NCBI GenBank assembly: GCA_964020155.1
Contig: OZ026568.1
Coordinates: forward strand, 2,647,820-2,711,819
DNA: 64,000 nucleotides
Direction of reading: 5' to 3'
Origin: Chondrilla cf. caribensis
Lineage: Eukaryota; Porifera; Demospongiae; Chondrillida; Chondrillidae
The translations under genes were made by a program, and so were the position numbers. Positions 1 to 60,170 of the stretch are shown here, in pieces. Within the stretch, counting starts at the first letter, position 1; each line of letters begins with the position of its first letter. The notes below the pieces were generated by a model. That model saw only the letters and a list, made by a program, of their open reading frames with translations, had not been told where the DNA came from and searched no databases.

Positions 1-783
1 ACACACACACATCTACACACACACATATTATACAAAGAGCAAGGCATGCGGACACACATACCTCTTGATATACATATTGCTGTATGGCATTTTGGTTACT
101 GCTGTCAATTCGATCAAGCTCCAGTGAGAAGTATATATAATCCCACATGTTGTGTTCGTGTTTCACGTGGTGTTTAAACCCCTATACAATGTGTTACAGA
201 CACAATTCATAAGTAAGAAACAACATGTAACTGTTGGTGAGAAATAATAAACAAATAACAGACACAAATTGAGTAAACAAACAATAATACAACGGTAAAC
301 TTATTCTGCATAATATTATACTGCACCTTGGCACGACGTTCAAACTCATAAGCTTGGTGGTTGCATATGAAACAAACTCCCTTTTGATCAGCCTCAGTTT
401 TGTACTGCAAGTGATCAGAGAATCAATACATGTTTTAAGCAACAGTTCCTCACACATCATCAATATACAATATGTATTCCGGTAAAAACTCCTAGTCAGT
501 ATGAATGTACGTATACTCTTCCCCACAGTATTCAGCTCACAACAGAGTACTGCTCCAGTAGAGCTTACATGAATTTAAACATATATGTACGTATACAGTA
601 CGCATGTAGTAGGGCAGGATTCTGTACAACTTTACTGTTAAAGTACAAATGTCTAGCTTGTTTACTACATCCTACACAAATACCTGGCCTTTGCTACCCA
701 GGAATTGAAACTGGTGTGAATTTCTGGGCCTAATAGGCTTGCTAAGTGATCATTAGGAAAACGTAACAGAGAAAGAGTCATAC

Positions 784-42346
<41,563 letters not shown>

Positions 42347-42441
42347 GTCGTACTGCTCCTACCTAGACCTTGAATATACCTCTCGTGGACACGAGACGGT
42401 TATAAATTGGAAACAGTTCGTGTAGTTCCGGTGCACGCGTG

Positions 42442-42449
42442 TGACGTCA
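42442..42449. promoter_or_regulatory. CRE-like palindrome upstream of ITPR
   Basis: TGACGTCA, the full palindromic cAMP-response/ATF element, lies about 95 bp upstream of the ITPR start codon in a GC-richer stretch. The location fits a proximal promoter. Binding is inferred from the motif only. Confidence 0.5.
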
Positions 42450-42583
42450 CCGGTAGCCACTTCCACTTGTTAGTGTTCCGTATAAGCTAATTACCGGAGA
42501 TATACTGTACTCTTTGACATAAGGGTTTTCTACCCAAATGCACCTTCCAACCAATCCACAACAACCTCAGCGGTTTATAAGAA

Positions 42584-42906
42584 ACATGAGAATGAAAAGA
42601 AGAGGAAACATGGACAGAGGGTTCGTGAGATTGAGAGAGGTATCTTTACACCACTGGTTTTTTTCAACAAGTGGAGGAATGTCCAAAGAATGCACCATCT
42701 TTTACCAAAGATTGGCTGCCCTGACTGCAGACAAAACAGATCAATCCTATGCCACACTACTTGGATGGATCAGAGTAAGACTCTCATTTGCACTACTCCT
42801 TATGGCAATATTATGTATCTGAGGGACAAGATCATCGAGAAATTTCATCCCAACAATAGATTCGGTTGCACTTGCATCCGCTGAAGCAGATGCCCCCCTA
42901 TACTGA
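42584..42906 (+). mobile_element. Degenerate non-LTR retrotransposon 3' coding fragment
   Basis: Conceptual translation in two frames gives RVREIERGIFTPLVF followed, after a frameshift, by FSTSGGMSKECTIFYQRLAA and the block TLLGWIRVRLSFALL. This resembles the C-terminal end of the polyprotein of animal non-LTR elements (E..FTPLVFS..GGMG...Y.RLA.L...K...Y...MGWLRC.LSFSLLR). It is a dead remnant just upstream of the ITPR promoter, in the opposite orientation. The assignment rests on remembered family pattern. Confidence 0.6.
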
Positions 42907-43673
42907 ACATTTGTTGTGTATCCTCTTATCTGAAACCAGATTTAGTATTCATTCATTCCATTACTGTAAATAAATATTATAATAATCCAGTTGACTTTTT
43001 TACTGTATGTATGTCAGCCGTGAATGTACTAGAACTAGACCACGAATGTGAGTAGTGAGTGGGATGAATCAATATTAACAACGGACATCAATGAAATACA
43101 AAACCTTTGGTCTCAAAACTCCAGATATGGTCTAAAAGGACATTTGCTTGGCAAGGACATAAAAGATAACATTGGCAGTGAATATGATCGTAAATGTACT
43201 GAAGTAATACATGGTACGAATTAGGTGGGAATTATTAGATACAGTACTGTGAAAGTTGCAAAAGTAAATGCATGTATATATGCTAGCCGCAAATGTACTG
43301 GAATCAAAGCAGGATAACCACTATAATATATATAAACTTTGGCATAGATTACGAAGAATCAAACTTGTTCATGCACTTAATAACTCGAATTTCTGAATAC
43401 ATTATTAATGTACACATAGCTGCAATGAAAGGAGGCATTTACATGATGAGATATTCGATCAAATCAGGTCGAGATTATTACGTTGCCGACTATATACAGA
43501 TCTCCTGAATATATATGCACGCTAAATATACCATTTTGCAGAATGAAAACATCACAAACCAATGTTTGAACTTTCAATAAATGATAATGCGAACAATGAC
43601 AATAGTAATTTTGATATAATTATGTATTGAAAGTGCATTCAAACATAGGTTATGCAATGTTTTGCGATATTAA
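42907..43673. other. AT-rich intergenic DNA between ITPR and PSMD4
   Basis: No coding exon, RNA gene or clear repeat was recognised here. The only long open stretches are short and lack family similarity. Confidence 0.5.
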
Positions 43674-43679
43674 TTTATT
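43674..43679 (-). terminator. PSMD4 polyadenylation signal
   Basis: AATAAA on the minus strand lies about 200 bp beyond the PSMD4 stop codon, a normal distance for a 3' UTR. Confidence 0.55.
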
Positions 43680-43877
43680 TTTAATCTAGCATGTATCGAT
43701 AATATGTACTATTATAGTACATGTAGCACGCCATATATTGTTAATCAATCCTAAATTCCACAATAACAGAGTACATTCACTGCAATAGTATTCCCAGTTG
43801 TTGACTATCACAGAATTAGCCATAACAGTAGGTGAAGAGTCAAGTGAACAATAACAGTCCACTTGCATTTGGCCTTG

Positions 43878-51865
<7,988 letters not shown>

Positions 51866-52061
51866 CCCAACCGGACAAAAACGAACGAACCAACCAAACA
51901 AGCGGCACACGGTGCTGAGTGTAATGACGTGGGTGGAGTCAGATGGGAAATAGAGGGTTTTACTCTCTCGTAGTGGATCGAAGGACCGTGCCGATTCTGT
52001 TTGCTGGGTAGTTTAGGTAAATTTCTACAAGTACTTTTTGTCCTGGTTGACCTCCGATAGT
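51866..52061. promoter_or_regulatory. Bidirectional promoter PSMD4 / COMMD1
   Basis: Only 196 bp separate the two divergent start codons. The interval contains TGCTGAGT (about 51913-51920), half of a MARE/Nrf-type site, and TGACGTGG (51925-51932), an ATF-type core. Proteasome genes of animals are commonly driven by Nrf1/CncC through such elements; a role here is inferred. Confidence 0.6.
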
Positions 52062-53003
52062 ATGGCAAAGGAGGGAGATGAAGCAGCAGGCTCCGTGAAC
52101 AAGAAGCTGTTAGCATTCTTGAACGGCTTGGCTAGAAGGAAATTCTTGGGAGAAGAGATTACGGATGAAATGCTAAGAGATCAAGTTTTAGGGGGAATCG
52201 GAGAGGAAGGTACGCTTTTTAATCTGTCCTCTTCAACATGATGACATTGTATTTGTATATGAGCTTAGGGTGAGAACCACAGATGCAAAATAGCATCTGC
52301 TAGTCTGAAATAGATGCTTACCATTTGTCGATTATTGAAGCTGGTACCCTGATAGATGCTATTTCTTTTTACTCTTCTCTACTGTCTCCATCCACTCTTT
52401 CCATCCATTCTTCCTCTACAGAGTATGCAACTCTTGTGAACAAGTATGACAGGTTGATAAGTAGTATTGTGGTTACTGACATGGACTTTGACCAGCTGGA
52501 CGGTTTCCTGCAATTGCAAATGAAGAAAAAAGATGTACGGTATATGGATACAGTAATCGTACATGTACTTGTGTGTGTTTAAGTCTGTTTCCTTCATATC
52601 AACTACACTTGATAGAGTTGTATGAGGTGTATGTGAGGTATATGCGTGCTTATGCATGTAAAAAGACCATGTATTAATATTGTTAATGAAAGTGAATTCG
52701 ATGGATTTATATTGATCTCAGAAGACAGAATTGTTCTGTCTGTTGCCGGTGATGAGCTTCATCCTGTAACATTGCTGTCCTTTTGTTTCAGGGTGGTGTT
52801 ACTGCCAATGAAGCTGCAACTCTTGCCAAGTTCTGGAGACTGCAAAAGGCCAAGGTACAGTTGTGCATACCACTATACACCACTTGTAAACCATACCACA
52901 GTGTGAATGTGTACTTTTCTATTGTTCATGTGTAACTGCTGATCCCTCAGTCAACTCCTTGTGTGTGTAGGGGGTGGGTGTGTTGTTGTTATGTGTGTAT
53001 GTG

Positions 53004-53069
<66 letters not shown>

Positions 53070-53728
53070 GTGTGTGTGGGGGGGTGTTCGTCTGTGTGTG
53101 TGTTTGGGTGAGTGTATATTGTGTGGGTGTGGGTGTTGGTGACTATGGTTGTGGGTAAGTGTAATTGTGTGTGTGTGGGAGGGGGTGTTATTGTGTATTT
53201 TTATTGTTAATATTATTCTCTTGTGGTATTCAGTCATGCAGCATTAAGAGTACTATTCTTTATTGCTTTTTGTGGGCAATTTCTGTAGATCCACGAGGCC
53301 ATGGTGTCTAGAACAGCATGGGACAATGAGTTGAAGTCTTTCAGTTGGAGGATTGATGCCTGTAGCAGAGCCAGACATGTACCTCAGTTGAGCAACATGT
53401 CTGCCATTGTTGAGATGCAGCTGGGCCCTCACGGGAAGCCTGTGAGTTAACTACCTTGAGTACATAGGTGTTTTTACTTTTGAAACAACATGCACACATC
53501 AGCTCAAGGTGGAGACCTGATTTGTACATGTTGGTACCTGTGTGTGCATTAATCAATCGTGAAGGGAATGTTGACTATTATAGTAGAACTGGCCTCTTAT
53601 TGCTGTTTTGTACATGTGTGTGCATGTACATATTTGTATGTGTGCACATGTGTGTATTGTGTGCGTGCGTGTTTACATGGATGCGTGTGGATGTGCATAA
53701 ATGTACATATGTGTATGTACGTGTGTGC

Positions 53729-53782
<54 letters not shown>

Positions 53783-54051
53783 AAGTGCATGTAATATGTG
53801 TTTGCATGCATGAATGCATTTATTTGTTTGCATCCATATTGCTTTTCCAGTTGGCAAATGTTCTTCTTTATGAAATATACAAAGTTTAGTGTATATTGTA
53901 TGTAACATGATTTCCATGTTGTCAACCCTATCATGTGTGTATTCTTTAGGTGTCTGATGTCGTTCACTTTGAGTTAAGTGAAGAGGACGTCAAGAAACTC
54001 TTATCTCAGGTTGAGGACATTGAAAGAGCCATTGCCGAACATTCAATGTGA
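52062..54051 (+). CDS. COMMD1: COMM domain-containing protein 1
   Basis: COMMD1 is part of the Commander/CCC complex that recycles endosomal cargo (copper ATPases, LDLR) and also limits NF-kB. Five exons: 52062-52209, 52422-52534, 52792-52854, 53289-53441, 53950-54051, in consistent phase, giving 192 aa (human 190). Diagnostic blocks are VTDMDFDQLDGFLQLQMKKK (compare SADMDFNQLEAFLTAQTKK), GGVTANEAATLAKFWRLQKA (compare GGITSDQAAVISKFWKSHK), FSWRIDACSRARH and the COMM-domain end VHFELSEEDVKKLLSQVEDI. The ATG at 52062 was chosen because it opens the first conserved helix region and faces the shared promoter. The last exon is duplicated at 57306. Confidence 0.95.
53000..53190. repeat. (GT)n microsatellite and G-rich flank
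   Basis: UG in the COMMD1 transcript, intron 3. Confidence 0.92.
53728..53780. repeat. (GT)n microsatellite
   Basis: UG in the COMMD1 transcript, intron 4. Confidence 0.92.
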
Positions 54052-54580
54052 ACGCTATATGTACTTTTGTAAACAAATGCTGTGCTTTATTTTGTCAATT
54101 GTGCTAAATTAATGGTACAGTGTACACACATCCTTGCATTTAACTTATGTACGTAGTACACAATGTAATGTGTAACATACATGTTTATATAAAAAGTGAG
54201 CTAGTAGTGTTTTATGTGCTTCATGGCACAGAATGTGAGTAGAGTTGCTGATAAAGCCAAGGGAACGTCAAGTGCTTTATCACACAACACAACCCCCACC
54301 CTGAGTGCCATGAATAACACAAAGGATTCTTATCTCAGACTTACTCTATCCATAGGGCCTAGGCTATTTACATGTAGGACAACAGTGCTAGCTTACATTT
54401 ACTCAACAAACTCATCTAGCGTTTTCAATCATCCATGTTACAAAATTACGTATTCATTGATAATTTCATACAAAACATATAATTTGATGGATCTGAATGT
54501 ACAATGAAAACCAATCTGTCCTTTCTGACTGCTCTGTTGGAAAGGGCTGTACTCAATATAATGTGTAGTAGAATCTCCCA
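53950..54580 (+). repeat. COMMD1 terminal-exon segmental duplication, copy A
   Basis: The last COMMD1 exon and several hundred bases downstream recur at 57306-58085 in the same orientation. The exon copies are nearly identical; similarity decays and is interrupted downstream. Confidence 0.85.
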
Positions 54581-55299
54581 ATACCTACATGTGATCACAA
54601 GTAATTAATGTTTGATATGCACTATTATACCTGCAATGTGTATGAATGAAGAACAGAAACATTTCTTTAATCACATTATTTTCAGAATCTTTAATTGGAT
54701 GCATAACTGGTATCAATACCAGCATCGATAAGTTCCATATTTTCACAGCTATCAGGGCTTGTATATACTCGCTTCTCACATATGTAGTACTAATTTCACC
54801 ATGATAACTAATATGACAGAATTTAACATGTTTCCCATGCATCTGATCAGATTGCAAGTAGAATGCAATTCAGTTTGATGTGCACTGACATTTATACTGA
54901 ACCATGCAGGCACACCATCAATTAGTATATACATGCACAATTCAAATTATCGATAATTCAACGATTTTCTAATATTTAATTTTCCATATCAATTTATTAA
55001 TCAACACAATTTCATGGAACTAAAAAATTTAGAGATTGAAATTCCATTTTAAACTTTACAAAATTCCTTAATTACAATATGCACAATAATAATAATATTA
55101 TTGTATAAATTGAAATACATAATGCATGTAACATGTAGATAATGAAAATAGCTAATCTTAGCGTAAAGATCTAAAGATATGGTCCTCATTTATTGCAAGA
55201 TCGGATGGAATTGACTCCGATTGCTGCCAATAGGTGAATGATGACAATGAATGATGGAACTACAAAATTGCTTGAAATTAAGTAGGTACTAAACTCAAA

Positions 55300-56139
55300 T
55301 TACATCTTGCGGATGAAGCCATGCCAATTCTCAGTTCCATTATATCCGAAGAGATCAGTGTAGAAGGAGTCCACAGCAAAATCGTCCTCGTAGTCCGATA
55401 GGAACTTCTTCAAGACATTCAGACCATAATTGCCTGCCACATCAAATTCCGAAGTAATTCTTCCTGCACCTAATTTTTGTGGTTTGATGGGACTCAAATC
55501 CTCAATCATAAAGTAGTCATTGGTCTTCATGAACTGATTGAAATATTCCATTATTCCATATTAAATATTTGTGTGCGCGTCCTCATGAATTAGCCACGGA
55601 TGAGGCAGATCATGGAGAAAATCCTTTGTGAATGTCTTCTCGATGGCATTGCTGTCACCTAGCAAGAAGGTGACATTATCAGGCTTGATCTCCTTCACTC
55701 TGTCTTCAATGTAGGCGTGAGTGATGTCCATGGAATAAACCTGCGACTCTATCCCCATCATGCGCATCATATCCGAATACCAAACAGCGGATCCTCCGGT
55801 GAACGTCCCCAACTCTATCACAGTTGCTGGACGGAGGTTCCATAGCAGCAGCTGTAAAAGGATTAAATCGTCTGCACCTTTTAATAATTGGCAGCCTCTG
55901 TGAGTTATGAGGTATCTCGCCATGCAATTAGGCTTCATGGCATCAATGGTCAGATCGGAGCGATCTTCTCTCTCAGAAATACGCTGGAATCGCTTGGGAC
56001 CATTCAACAAAGTGTCAAACACTTTTTCCCTCTCAGCCAAGTATCCTTTGTAATCATGTGATCCTTCACCCCATATTTCCCTGTGACTGGTGCTGTCAGA
56101 GGAATAAGCTCTTGTTTTAGCCTGCGATGGTGTGCGCAT
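55300..56139 (-). pseudogene. CmcI-like (cephalosporin hydroxylase/rhamnosyl O-methyltransferase family) SAM methyltransferase with one in-frame TAA
   Basis: The intronless reading frame has an upstream part of 192 codons (55561-56139) and a downstream part (55300-55560) in the same frame, separated by a single TAA at 55561-55563. It contains the SAM-binding motif VIELGTFTGGSAVWYSDMMR, then VYSMDI and NVTFLLGDSNAIEKT. The family hallmark HPWLIHEDAHTN precedes the stop and NDYFMIEDLSP follows it. The stop falls between two conserved blocks, so the part after it is clearly homologous sequence. The protein would be about 279 residues if the stop were read through. Absence of introns, unlike its neighbours, fits a retrocopy or transfer from bacteria; the family is mainly bacterial. 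Labelled pseudogene, but readthrough or a sequence error is possible. Confidence 0.72.
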
Positions 56140-56431
56140 TCCCCGAAAGGAATGGGGGGCGTACAGAGAGATTCAAAACACCTCAACTGCCAATAGCTTC
56201 GGGAAACAACACTCAAGCTTCGGATCATTATAAGACTTCTGGGTTTACCAAATTTTGATCACAAAGGTATACAGCGGTATGAAAGCAGATTCAAAAGTTC
56301 CAATAGTCCGTGGTTAGTTTCGAGTGTTTATGGTTAGACAATAGACCCTTTGCGCATCCCAAATATAGGATAACTCCTAGATAGCAGTGATTAAGACGTG
56401 TGAGGACGTAATATTTACCTCTATGAAAGCA

Positions 56432-56970
56432 CCACTGTACTGTCCCCGGTTGTACATCCAACAGCAAGACATTTCCACAGGTGTCTTTCTTTCCACAAGT
56501 TTCCATCTGATGCAGCTGTTCGTCGCACTTGCAATTGGGTGAGAAACATACGCAGGAATGAAAGTAAGGGAGTTTGGACTATTAACAGTTCCACACATGT
56601 GTGTACTAAGCATTTTACTGCCGAATCGTACCACGTATCAGGTAGAAAAAGAATGCGAGAGACCACGCGGACAAACAGAATCTTATGGTGGCCCGTAAGG
56701 ACACTTTCCGCCGTGGCCGAATCGCCCGATTCAATCGCTTCGATCCATGGAAATTGCCGAATCGCCCGATTTGATCGCTTCGGCAATTTCCATGGATCGA
56801 ATCGGGCGATTCGGCCGCGACGGAGTGTCCTTATGGGCCACCATAGAATCATAAAATCCGACGCTGTACCCACAGTTTTCAATTGTTTTCCCCAACGATT
56901 TCTACCCACTTCCAGCAAGAGGAAAGCACCTGCCAATGCACCAGATGGAAACTTGTGGAAAGACGTGTGA
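56432..56970 (+). pseudogene. THAP zinc-finger fragment (transposase-type), frameshifted and split by a foldback element
   Basis: The conceptual translation begins CTVPGCTSNSKTF. After a one-base shift near 56485 it continues FHKFPSDAAVRRTCNWVRNI, then STHVCTKHF. This is the C2CH spacing of a THAP DNA-binding domain (C-P-G-C ... W...IRR ... VC..HF). The end of the domain, KSDAVPTVFNC, lies beyond a roughly 165-bp palindromic insertion. THAP domains occur in P-element-type transposases and host proteins; no transposase core is seen here. A second, inverted copy of the first THAP segment lies at about 56938-57010. Confidence 0.65.
56684..56848. mobile_element. Palindromic foldback MITE inserted in the THAP fragment
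   Basis: Two arms of about 75 bp run from TATGGTGGCCCGTAAGGACA on the left to the complementary GTCCTTATGGGCCACCATA on the right, around a short centre. Flanking GAATC on both sides may be the target-site duplication. Its GC content is higher than the surroundings. Confidence 0.8.
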
Positions 56971-57305
56971 AGAAGTCTTGCTGTTGGATGTACAGGTGGG
57001 AACATGCAGCACAGTGGTGTAGCATATGTGTAGCCTACTATCAGTCGAGAAATAAATAGAAAACGTATGTACAGTTTGGAGAATCTCCTTTCACAGAGGC
57101 AAAATATAAGGTCAGAAGAAATAATAATCATATCTAAGCACATATGGATGCATTCTTTGACTCTACACGAGACAGCAAATATATCCATCGTTTACACATA
57201 CAATATTTGCATACACTTATTAAGACGTGCATCTATTACCACAGCTATACGGCGACCACAAGGGAATTTAACACGGTATATCACTATCCTGCACATATTC
57301 TTCAG

Positions 57306-57407
57306 GTGTCTGATGTCGTTTACTTCGAGTTAAGTGAAGAGGACGTCAAGAAACTCTTATCTCAGGTTGAGGACATTGAAAGAGCCATTGCCGAACATTC
57401 AACATAA
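57306..57407 (+). pseudogene. Duplicated terminal exon of COMMD1
   Basis: A copy of COMMD1 exon 5 with an intact acceptor AG, 34 codons of open frame (VSDVVYFELSEEDVKKLLSQ...) and a TAA stop. It differs from the parent by a few substitutions and lacks exons 1-4, so by itself it is a fragment. It could in principle serve as an alternative last exon for COMMD1. Confidence 0.85.
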
Positions 57408-58085
57408 ATGCTATATGTACTTTTGTAAACAGATACTGTACTTCATTTTGTTTATTGTACTGATGATATAATGTACAGACACCCTTGCTTTTGATCTATC
57501 TACATGGTACACAATGTAATGTGTATTGTGCATGATTACATGTGAGATAGGTGTTCTGTATGTGCCTTATGACACAAGGTGTGGATAGAGTTGCTGACAA
57601 AGCACAAGGTAACGTCAAGTGTTTTATCATACAACATCCATGTTCTATCATACAACACTCAATCCCCACTCTGAGTGCCATGAATCACATGAAGTACTTC
57701 TAGTTCAGATTTACTCTTAGTCGCACCTCCTTAAGATTACATCAAGAGTCACTTGTTTGTAAGTCTCTCTGTACGAGACAAACGTGACAACTTTACTTTT
57801 ATTACTCAACTAACTCACCTAACCTTTACCATGCAGTTATAAAATTATACTGTTAATTATTTGCTTTATAATTTAATATACAAAATACATTATACTCCTC
57901 TTAGAGTCTATATAGACAATTTTATTGCAATTATTACATTAATGGTACAATATGTGATCAGTGCTATTGGAGCTTCTGTAAGTTTCAAAACACATGCATG
58001 TGCATCTATGAATGCCACTGTAATTACTGTATCTGGTATCTAGTACATCAATCTGACCATCCTGTTGGAGAAGGACTACACTCCA
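57408..58085 (+). repeat. COMMD1 segmental duplication, copy B downstream part
   Basis: This matches the sequence downstream of COMMD1 in blocks (for example GTAACGTCAAGTG... and CCCACTCTGAGTGCCATGAA, and later CTGTTGGAGAAGG against CTGTTGGAAAGGG), with small gaps. Confidence 0.7.
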
Positions 58086-58355
58086 TGTATGCCTGTGTAA
58101 TGTGTGCTGATGCTGGGTATGAAGTATGTAGATGTTTCTCTTACAATCGCAATGCATGTCTACCTGGTGACAATAACATCATTGATTACCTGTACCTAGC
58201 TATCACGTAGTGTTCTGTATGCTTTATAAGGATTCCATCTACTATATTGAATACAGTACACTACATTATGACAGTATAGAGTATAGTTAGTAGATCTACT
58301 ACAGCGAATACAATAATTATGCATGCTTAGCTTCATTATGTCATTGGGTAACAGT

Positions 58356-58363
58356 TATATAAA
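58356..58363 (+). promoter_or_regulatory. Possible TATA box of the RING/TRAF gene
   Basis: TATATAAA lies about 236 bp upstream of the start codon, with an inverted CCAAT (ATTGG) just before it. Position is plausible but unproven. Confidence 0.3.
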
Positions 58364-58598
58364 GGCTTGGCCCAAAAATATGACAATAGCAAGAACATTT
58401 AAGAAATCACCCATGATTAGATTACAAACAGCCTCGGTGAAGGTAGCCGGGAAGGGTCCGGTTCCATGACAGCAATGTGTAAAGAACATTAATACAGCCT
58501 AAGTCTTGGTCGTCGCGTGCATATGGTATATATGGAAGGTCCAGATCTATGGCCGTAGGAAGCCATATTTTATGTATCACGTGAAAGTGAAATTCAAA

Positions 58599-60030
58599 AT
58601 GGCTGAGGGTGGATACACCTTTCGTTTTCTCGAAGAGCACAATATTAAGGCCGATTTAAAGTGTCCGATATGCCTTTTGGTGTTGAAGAGCCCGCATCTT
58701 ACTGACTGTTGTGGTGGTCACTTCTGTGAGGGCTGCATCAGTCGTGTCCAAAGTAAGAGCGGATCGTGTCCAAAATGCAGGGAGTCCTTCAAGACTATGA
58801 TAGACAAGAATGTTGATAGAGAGATTCGACTTTTGCCGCTCTATTGCGTTAATGCCTCTAAAGGATGCGGCTGGACTGGAGCGCTCAAGGACCTCGAGAA
58901 GCATATCGATGAAGGGAATACGACATTAAAGAAAGGTGTTTGTCAGTACCAAGAGATACAATGCCCTTTGAAATGCGGGGAGAAGATTATGAGAAAAGGC
59001 ATTTTAAACCATAAGACAGATCTCTGTATTCTAAGGCACTTTTCCTGTCCTTATTGCTCCGTTTCGGGTACGTTCACATTCGTCTCAACCAAACACTACC
59101 CATCCTGTCAGAAATTCCCATTGGCATGTCCGAATTCTTGTACTAAGGGTACAATTCCACGTTGTAAAATGGCCAGTCATCTTGATGTGTGCCCGCTACA
59201 GCCCATGGTGTGCCCATATGCTGAGTATGGATGTACTGCTGCTACTGTACGCCGTGATCTTGAGAAGCATGTTAAAGATGCTGTGCATTCTCACTTGGAC
59301 TCAGTGAAGAAATCATTTGATAATCAAAAGGAAGAGTGCAAGAAAATGCAGAAAGAAATCGATATTCTCAAAACAGAAAATACTGATCTAAGAGAAAAGC
59401 AGGAGAAAATGTATGGAGATATTCATTTAATCAAATGCTCCCTAATGTTATCGGATTCTCCTGATTTAGTGGAAATTCCCAGTTATAAGAGTCATCGTAA
59501 GGTGGTGTTGAAGAAGGGTCACTTCCTCTATGAAGATGCTGATATTAAGATTGCTGCCATCTGCAATAAAATGGGATTCACTAAAGGACTCAACAAGAAC
59601 CTCAATGACCAGCTGAAGGGCCAACTCCAGAGCACTTTTGACAGAAGATACCAGTGAGAATGGTAAACCTGACAAGTTTGATGTGTTCACTGTTCACTGT
59701 CCACCCTCAACCATTGGTTGTCGCTACCTTGTGGTTGCTAACATCCTGGATTGTAGCCTTGGTTTTCATCAAGACCATCATAAGTTCCTCCAGCAGATCT
59801 TACACAGTGTGTTCAAGGAAGCAGACACCTTGGAGATGCCCACTGTGGCCATAGTACCGGCAACATTTGCTGTTGGAGGATTCCCCAAGGACTCCATCCT
59901 CCCCACTTTCATCAGGATGCTCAATCAGTACCAGTTCGTTAATGATGAGTTCTTCACTGACGTGAGGTTCATAGTACCAACACAGGATGATTTTTCTCGA
60001 TCAAAGACTGTTGTACATCGTTATCAATAA
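58599..60030 (+). CDS. RING / TRAF-type zinc finger protein continuing into a macro-like domain across a one-base frameshift
   Basis: The first frame (58599-59657, 352 codons) starts at AAAATGG, a good initiation context. It shows a C3HC4 RING at residues 22-60 (CPIC...CCGGHFCEGC...CPKC), TRAF-type zinc fingers at 83-225 (GCGWTGALKDLEKH, CPLKCGEKI, CPNSC, GCTAATVRRDLEKH) and a coiled coil at 232-275. Residues 296-345 look like the start of a macro domain. That frame then stops. The second frame (59638-60030) continues as an apparent macro-domain second half: ILHSVFKEADTLEMPTVAIV, then GGFPKDS and TDVRFIV. One extra T in the TTTT run at about 59637-59639 accounts for the shift. A RING implies E3 ubiquitin ligase activity; a macro fold implies ADP-ribose-type binding, though its key residues are degenerate. 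The gene is intronless. It may be a real frameshift, an assembly slip, or two genes. Confidence 0.8.
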
Positions 60031-60170
60031 TATTGTGTGAATAATATTATTGATAACGATTATAGATATTATTATATTGATAATATTATGTGAAATCACC
60101 TGGTGGTATAATTGTATTGTCAGTGTACATTGTGTATTTATCCTACATGTACACTGACAATATACAATTA
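60018..60170. other. Two consecutive hairpins downstream of the RING/TRAF gene
   Basis: Inverted repeats at 60018-60060 (arm ATCGTTATCAATAATATT) and 60109-60170 (arm TAATTGTATTGTCAGTGTAC, with its complement at 60148-60170). The first overlaps the last codons of the macro-like frame. Confidence 0.7.

Noticed and set aside
55551..55563. Frameshift between the two methyltransferase halves
   Set aside because: Re-reading the minus strand shows both halves are in the same frame with a single TAA between them, so it is a stop, not a shift.
56421..57188. 255-codon minus-strand frame
   Set aside because: It runs antisense over the THAP fragment and both arms of the palindrome. The meaningful similarity is on the plus strand.
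53950..57407. A second complete COMMD1 gene
   Set aside because: Only the last exon and its downstream flank are present in the second copy; no exons 1-4 lie upstream of it.
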